A stretch of 64,000 nt of DNA from Atopsyche davidsoni (taxonomy: Eukaryota; Arthropoda; Insecta; Trichoptera; Hydrobiosidae): contig JAILWY010000012.1 of the NCBI GenBank assembly GCA_022113835.1, positions 4,154,001 through 4,218,000 of the forward strand, given 5' to 3'. Of the stretch, positions 61,401 to 64,000 are shown one piece after another (the stretch's first letter is position 1; every line of letters starts with the position of its first letter). Below the pieces are notes generated by a model. The model searched no databases. It saw nothing but the letters and a program-made list of their open reading frames with translations, and was not told where the DNA came from. A program made the translations under genes and the position numbers.

Positions 61401-62773
61401 AACCCTTTATTGTCCATTTTGAGTATGAAAAATAAATTTATTCGGTACACAAGCGGGCGCACCTCCCGGCACGTCCTCGCTTAATTTGCGGCAAACAACG
61501 GCTGACCCGTTAATCTCGCAGGCCGGCGCCCCGTGGCCTTTTTTGCTGCGAACTTATGTCCGGGGGCGCGCGCCAACTTCACCCCCTGCCAGGGGGCTCT
61601 TTGGGACTTCGCAACTGCCGCCTCTGTGGGAGGAGTCTACTTTTGTTTGTCACTTTGATTGATTGTTTTAAATTGCGTTAACAAAAAATATTTGCCGGAG
61701 TAAACACGCATTCCGGTTGTCCTTTGGATTAAGTTTATTTGTAATGATGATGTTCTTCTGTCAATAATTTGTGTATATTGATTGAAAGATTTTGATATTA
61801 TGTTGTGTATTTATCAGATAGTTTTAGAATGCCCTCATGCCCCTTAGAATCCGCCAATAACGTCCCTTTATTTTGAGTGTTTTTCAAATAGTTTTGCCGA
61901 AGTAAACAACGCAACGTAGGACACTATTGGCTGATTGAAAATCGGTCGCAAGGTGTGTTACTGCACGTGAAGAAACGTTTAAAAACTAAAAGAGATACAA
62001 TAGTTGATAGGACTACTCGATATACAAATAAAAATACAGTTTGTAGACTCGTTTGAGTCTACAATTAGTTACATTATTTCAGGATTTTCGATTAAAAAAC
62101 AGAAAATGAAACTAGGACTCCAAATTGAGCGTGCCACTCTAATCGTGTTTTATGCATCTGAAAAATTATTAGACCCAATCAAAAATTAAGTGAGAACCTC
62201 TACGATAAGCTAATTTTTTGCTGAAGGAAAGCCATCAACCGTAAAATTCGATAGCGATCGCCATTTCCGCAGTCGCCGGCACTGCGATTCGAGGCGGCGA
62301 GCGTATTCGGCGAGCTCTCATTATAAATGCAAATGTCCTCCGCTTTGCGGGTTTTTTCGGACGGCTAAATTCATAACACCGCCGTTTCGAGGGCGTTTTC
62401 TTCGCGTTTTTAATTACGTGCCCCGAGCTGTGGGTTTTAAGTTGAGCCTGTCAAAAGATGGTCGCGGGCCGAGGGGCGGTCGCCGGTGCACTCGCCCTCG
62501 GCCTCCGCCCCCTCTGCCCAACAGCCCGTTTTAATTTTCTCATTATTTGCGTATAGTTCCGGAAGTTAAGGCAAACGCGAAAATAAACACTATTTTTTAA
62601 ATAAAAAGGACGCGCACACCTCTCTTGATTACTAAAGCATTGCGGAAACGTTTTCACGTTGAAATTACGATTTTATACTTTGTATGTAAACCCTGCCAGC
62701 AGGAGACATCCTAATACAGATATTTTTTTAAAGCTTTACTGTGTTGAATTTTTAGATAACATGCTAACATGCA
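58500..62773. other. Non-coding sequence with large GC-rich islets
   Basis: Islets at about 59500-59830, 60800-61640 and 62220-62560; the second is the longest in the window. Frames in them (for example 60807-61103) have no domain. AT-rich DNA fills the gaps. Confidence 0.5.
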
Positions 62774-62842
62774 TGCATCATGCTCTAGTAGCTAGCATGA
62801 TTGTTTTCTAGACGTTGAGTCCCGAGCTCGAATCTGAGAAAA
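62774..62842 (+). repeat. tRNA-like fragment, probable SINE head
   Basis: CTAGTAGCTAGCATGATTG and, 20 bases on, GAGTCCCGAGCTCGAATCTG resemble the D-arm (A box) and T-arm (B box) of a tRNA in proper order. The anticodon arm does not pair well and the acceptor is missing, so this is a pseudo-tRNA or SINE head rather than a tRNA gene. An AT-rich tail follows. Confidence 0.45.
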
Positions 62843-63510
62843 ATAATTTTAATTATTTAAATTTTTACAAGTGCATAACAATTATACATTGTCTTCAAGT
62901 TAAAAGGAAAGAAAAATAACAAGACAAATTCCAGAAACGTATAAAACAGACACAGATGAAACTGCTACTAAATGCTTTCTACTGCTTGCGCATTTATCTC
63001 TTCTCTTGCAATCTTCTAGCTTCTAACGAGTGGGATACAGTGACATTACTGGTTTACGAAGACATTTATTTTAAATGTTATAAATAAAATGTTTTGCTCT
63101 ATTTATATTCCAGTTCATGGTCGGTTAGAAACCGCTAAGCATAAAGCAATTGCGCCGCACTCATCTCGTACATATCGTCATATTAAGCGATTTAAAGTTA
63201 AAACACGTTTTTTTATTATTTATGAGGAGCAAAATCCGCGTTTAACGGCGTGGCTGACACTTATCGCCGAGAGATAAAATATTATAGGAACATATCGTCA
63301 AATGCGCGCGGTGTGACTCGTAAATAAACGACACACCCCTAACGCATCGTAACGCGACGCAGTAAAAAATGTCGGCCACCCCGCGGGGTCGAGTGCACCC
63401 CCATCCAAGAACAAAGCCAGCCAGGGTACTTTGCGTAATTCCGAATCCATTGTATATTCGGATGCATGCGATTCCACTGTTTGTGTTTTCCCGTACACAC
63501 TCCCAACGCG
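62843..63510. other. Non-coding sequence
   Basis: AT-rich with GC-richer DNA at 63100-63500. Minus-strand frames of 94 and 146 codons here run into the tandem repeat and have no domain. Confidence 0.5.
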
Positions 63511-64000
63511 AATCCAAATGCAGAGAGCTAACACGGCTTTCGTGGTAATAACACGGTTGCAGATAATATCGACGGCTTTCAATTATAACGCGTGAGTGGC
63601 GTATATTTTTATTTTTATTTTTGAATAAAATACTTGTGTGATTTTCCTCGTGTTTTTTTTTATTTGTGACCAGTTTTGTCAATCTTTCACGTTGACATTA
63701 TCAAACAGAGTGAGATTCTATATAATAATACACAGTAAGATTAGGTTCCAATCCAAATACAGAGAGCTAACACGGCTTTCGTGGTAATAACACGGTTACA
63801 GATAATATCGACGGCTTTCAATTATAACGCGTGAGTGGCGTTTATTTTTTTTTATATTTTTGAATAAAATACTTGTGTGATTTTCCTCGTGTTTTTTTTT
63901 TTATTTGTGACCTGTTTTGTCAATCTTTCACGTTGGCATTATCAAACAGAGTGAGATTCTATATAATAATACACAGTTAGGTTAGGTTCCAATCGCAGAG
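63511..64000. repeat. ~240-bp tandem repeat, at least two units, open at window edge
   Basis: Unit 1 spans 63511-63749 and unit 2 63750-63990; by eye they differ at only about ten positions. A third unit appears to begin at 63991 (AATCGCAGAG). Each unit has AGAGAGCTAACACGGCTTTC, GACGGCTTTCAATTATAACG, the module TTTTTGAATAAAATACTTGT, a T-rich tract, CATTATCAAACAGAGTGAG, and a junction of TTAGG-type sequence. The module links this array to the foldback at 24.5 kb. The array may be a satellite or a duplicated transposon part. Confidence 0.9.

Noticed and set aside
63242..63682. 146-codon minus-strand open frame, the longest in the window
   Set aside because: It runs through the tandem repeat unit and unrelated upstream DNA; its N-terminus is the repeat module, not a protein domain.
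1..64000. CRISPR arrays, prophage, operons, rRNA genes
   Set aside because: No spaced direct-repeat array, no bacterial gene organisation and no rRNA signature; the sequence is eukaryotic.

Overview
The window reads as a gene-poor, AT-rich stretch of an arthropod nuclear genome, most likely an insect. The evidence is the lack of any long open reading frame in 64 kb, mariner, hAT, piggyBac-type and pogo/Tigger-type element remnants, tRNA-derived short repeats, microsatellites, and a short interstitial run of TTAGG, the common insect telomere unit. No complete protein-coding gene, rRNA gene, genuine tRNA gene, CRISPR array, operon or bacterial signal is visible. Almost all short ORFs here are what chance gives in AT-rich DNA.

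Two sites may belong to one plus-strand gene. At 25050-25107 an ATG opens a hydrophobic, signal-peptide-like segment that ends at a consensus splice donor (GTAAGT), inside a local CpG-rich patch. At 38782/38783, 13.7 kb downstream, a pyrimidine-rich tract and CAG directly abut GTAAGA. That is the layout of a recursive (zero-length exon) splice site of a long intron. If both are real, most of the window from 25 kb on is a giant first intron. Throughout the window GC-rich islets of 150-600 bp recur every few kb in AT-rich sequence; they look like candidate conserved regulatory elements, but this is inference from composition only.

Layout. 0-11 kb: AT-rich DNA with islets, a 20-bp perfect palindrome at 9460 and a 19-bp tandem duplication at 11591. 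11.9-15.8 kb: foldback element copy A, a hairpin, a triplicated protein-like module, and a hAT-type element that contains a mariner 5' end and splits a GC islet. 23.9-24.6 kb: a dead mariner broken by two foldback insertions, each bounded by a 13-bp direct repeat. 25-28 kb: the candidate first exon, a 303-bp TTAA-flanked piggyBac-type MITE, and unrecognised coding-like remnants. 30.0-30.5 kb: a 433-bp hAT MITE with a perfect 8-bp target duplication, sitting in a repeat whose uninterrupted paralogue lies at 56.8 kb. 32-37 kb: TTAGG tract, a ~690-bp dispersed repeat (second copy inverted at 44.9 kb), an AT microsatellite with foldback copy C, and a 349-bp TA-flanked Tigger-like MITE. 49.7 kb: a ~170-bp palindrome. 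51.9-52.3 kb: the best foldback copy, D, with two head-to-head tRNA-Thr-like bodies and a 13-bp target duplication. 55.5-57.0 kb: a probable degraded hAT-like element. 58 kb: an enhancer-like block and a long hairpin. 63.5-64 kb: a ~240-bp tandem repeat running off the window edge.

The most distinctive element is the foldback family (copies A-D). Each copy has outward-facing inverted arms carrying all or part of a D-arm-less tRNA-Thr-like body. Two copies have different 13-bp flanking duplications, which points to retroposition rather than ordinary cut-and-paste.
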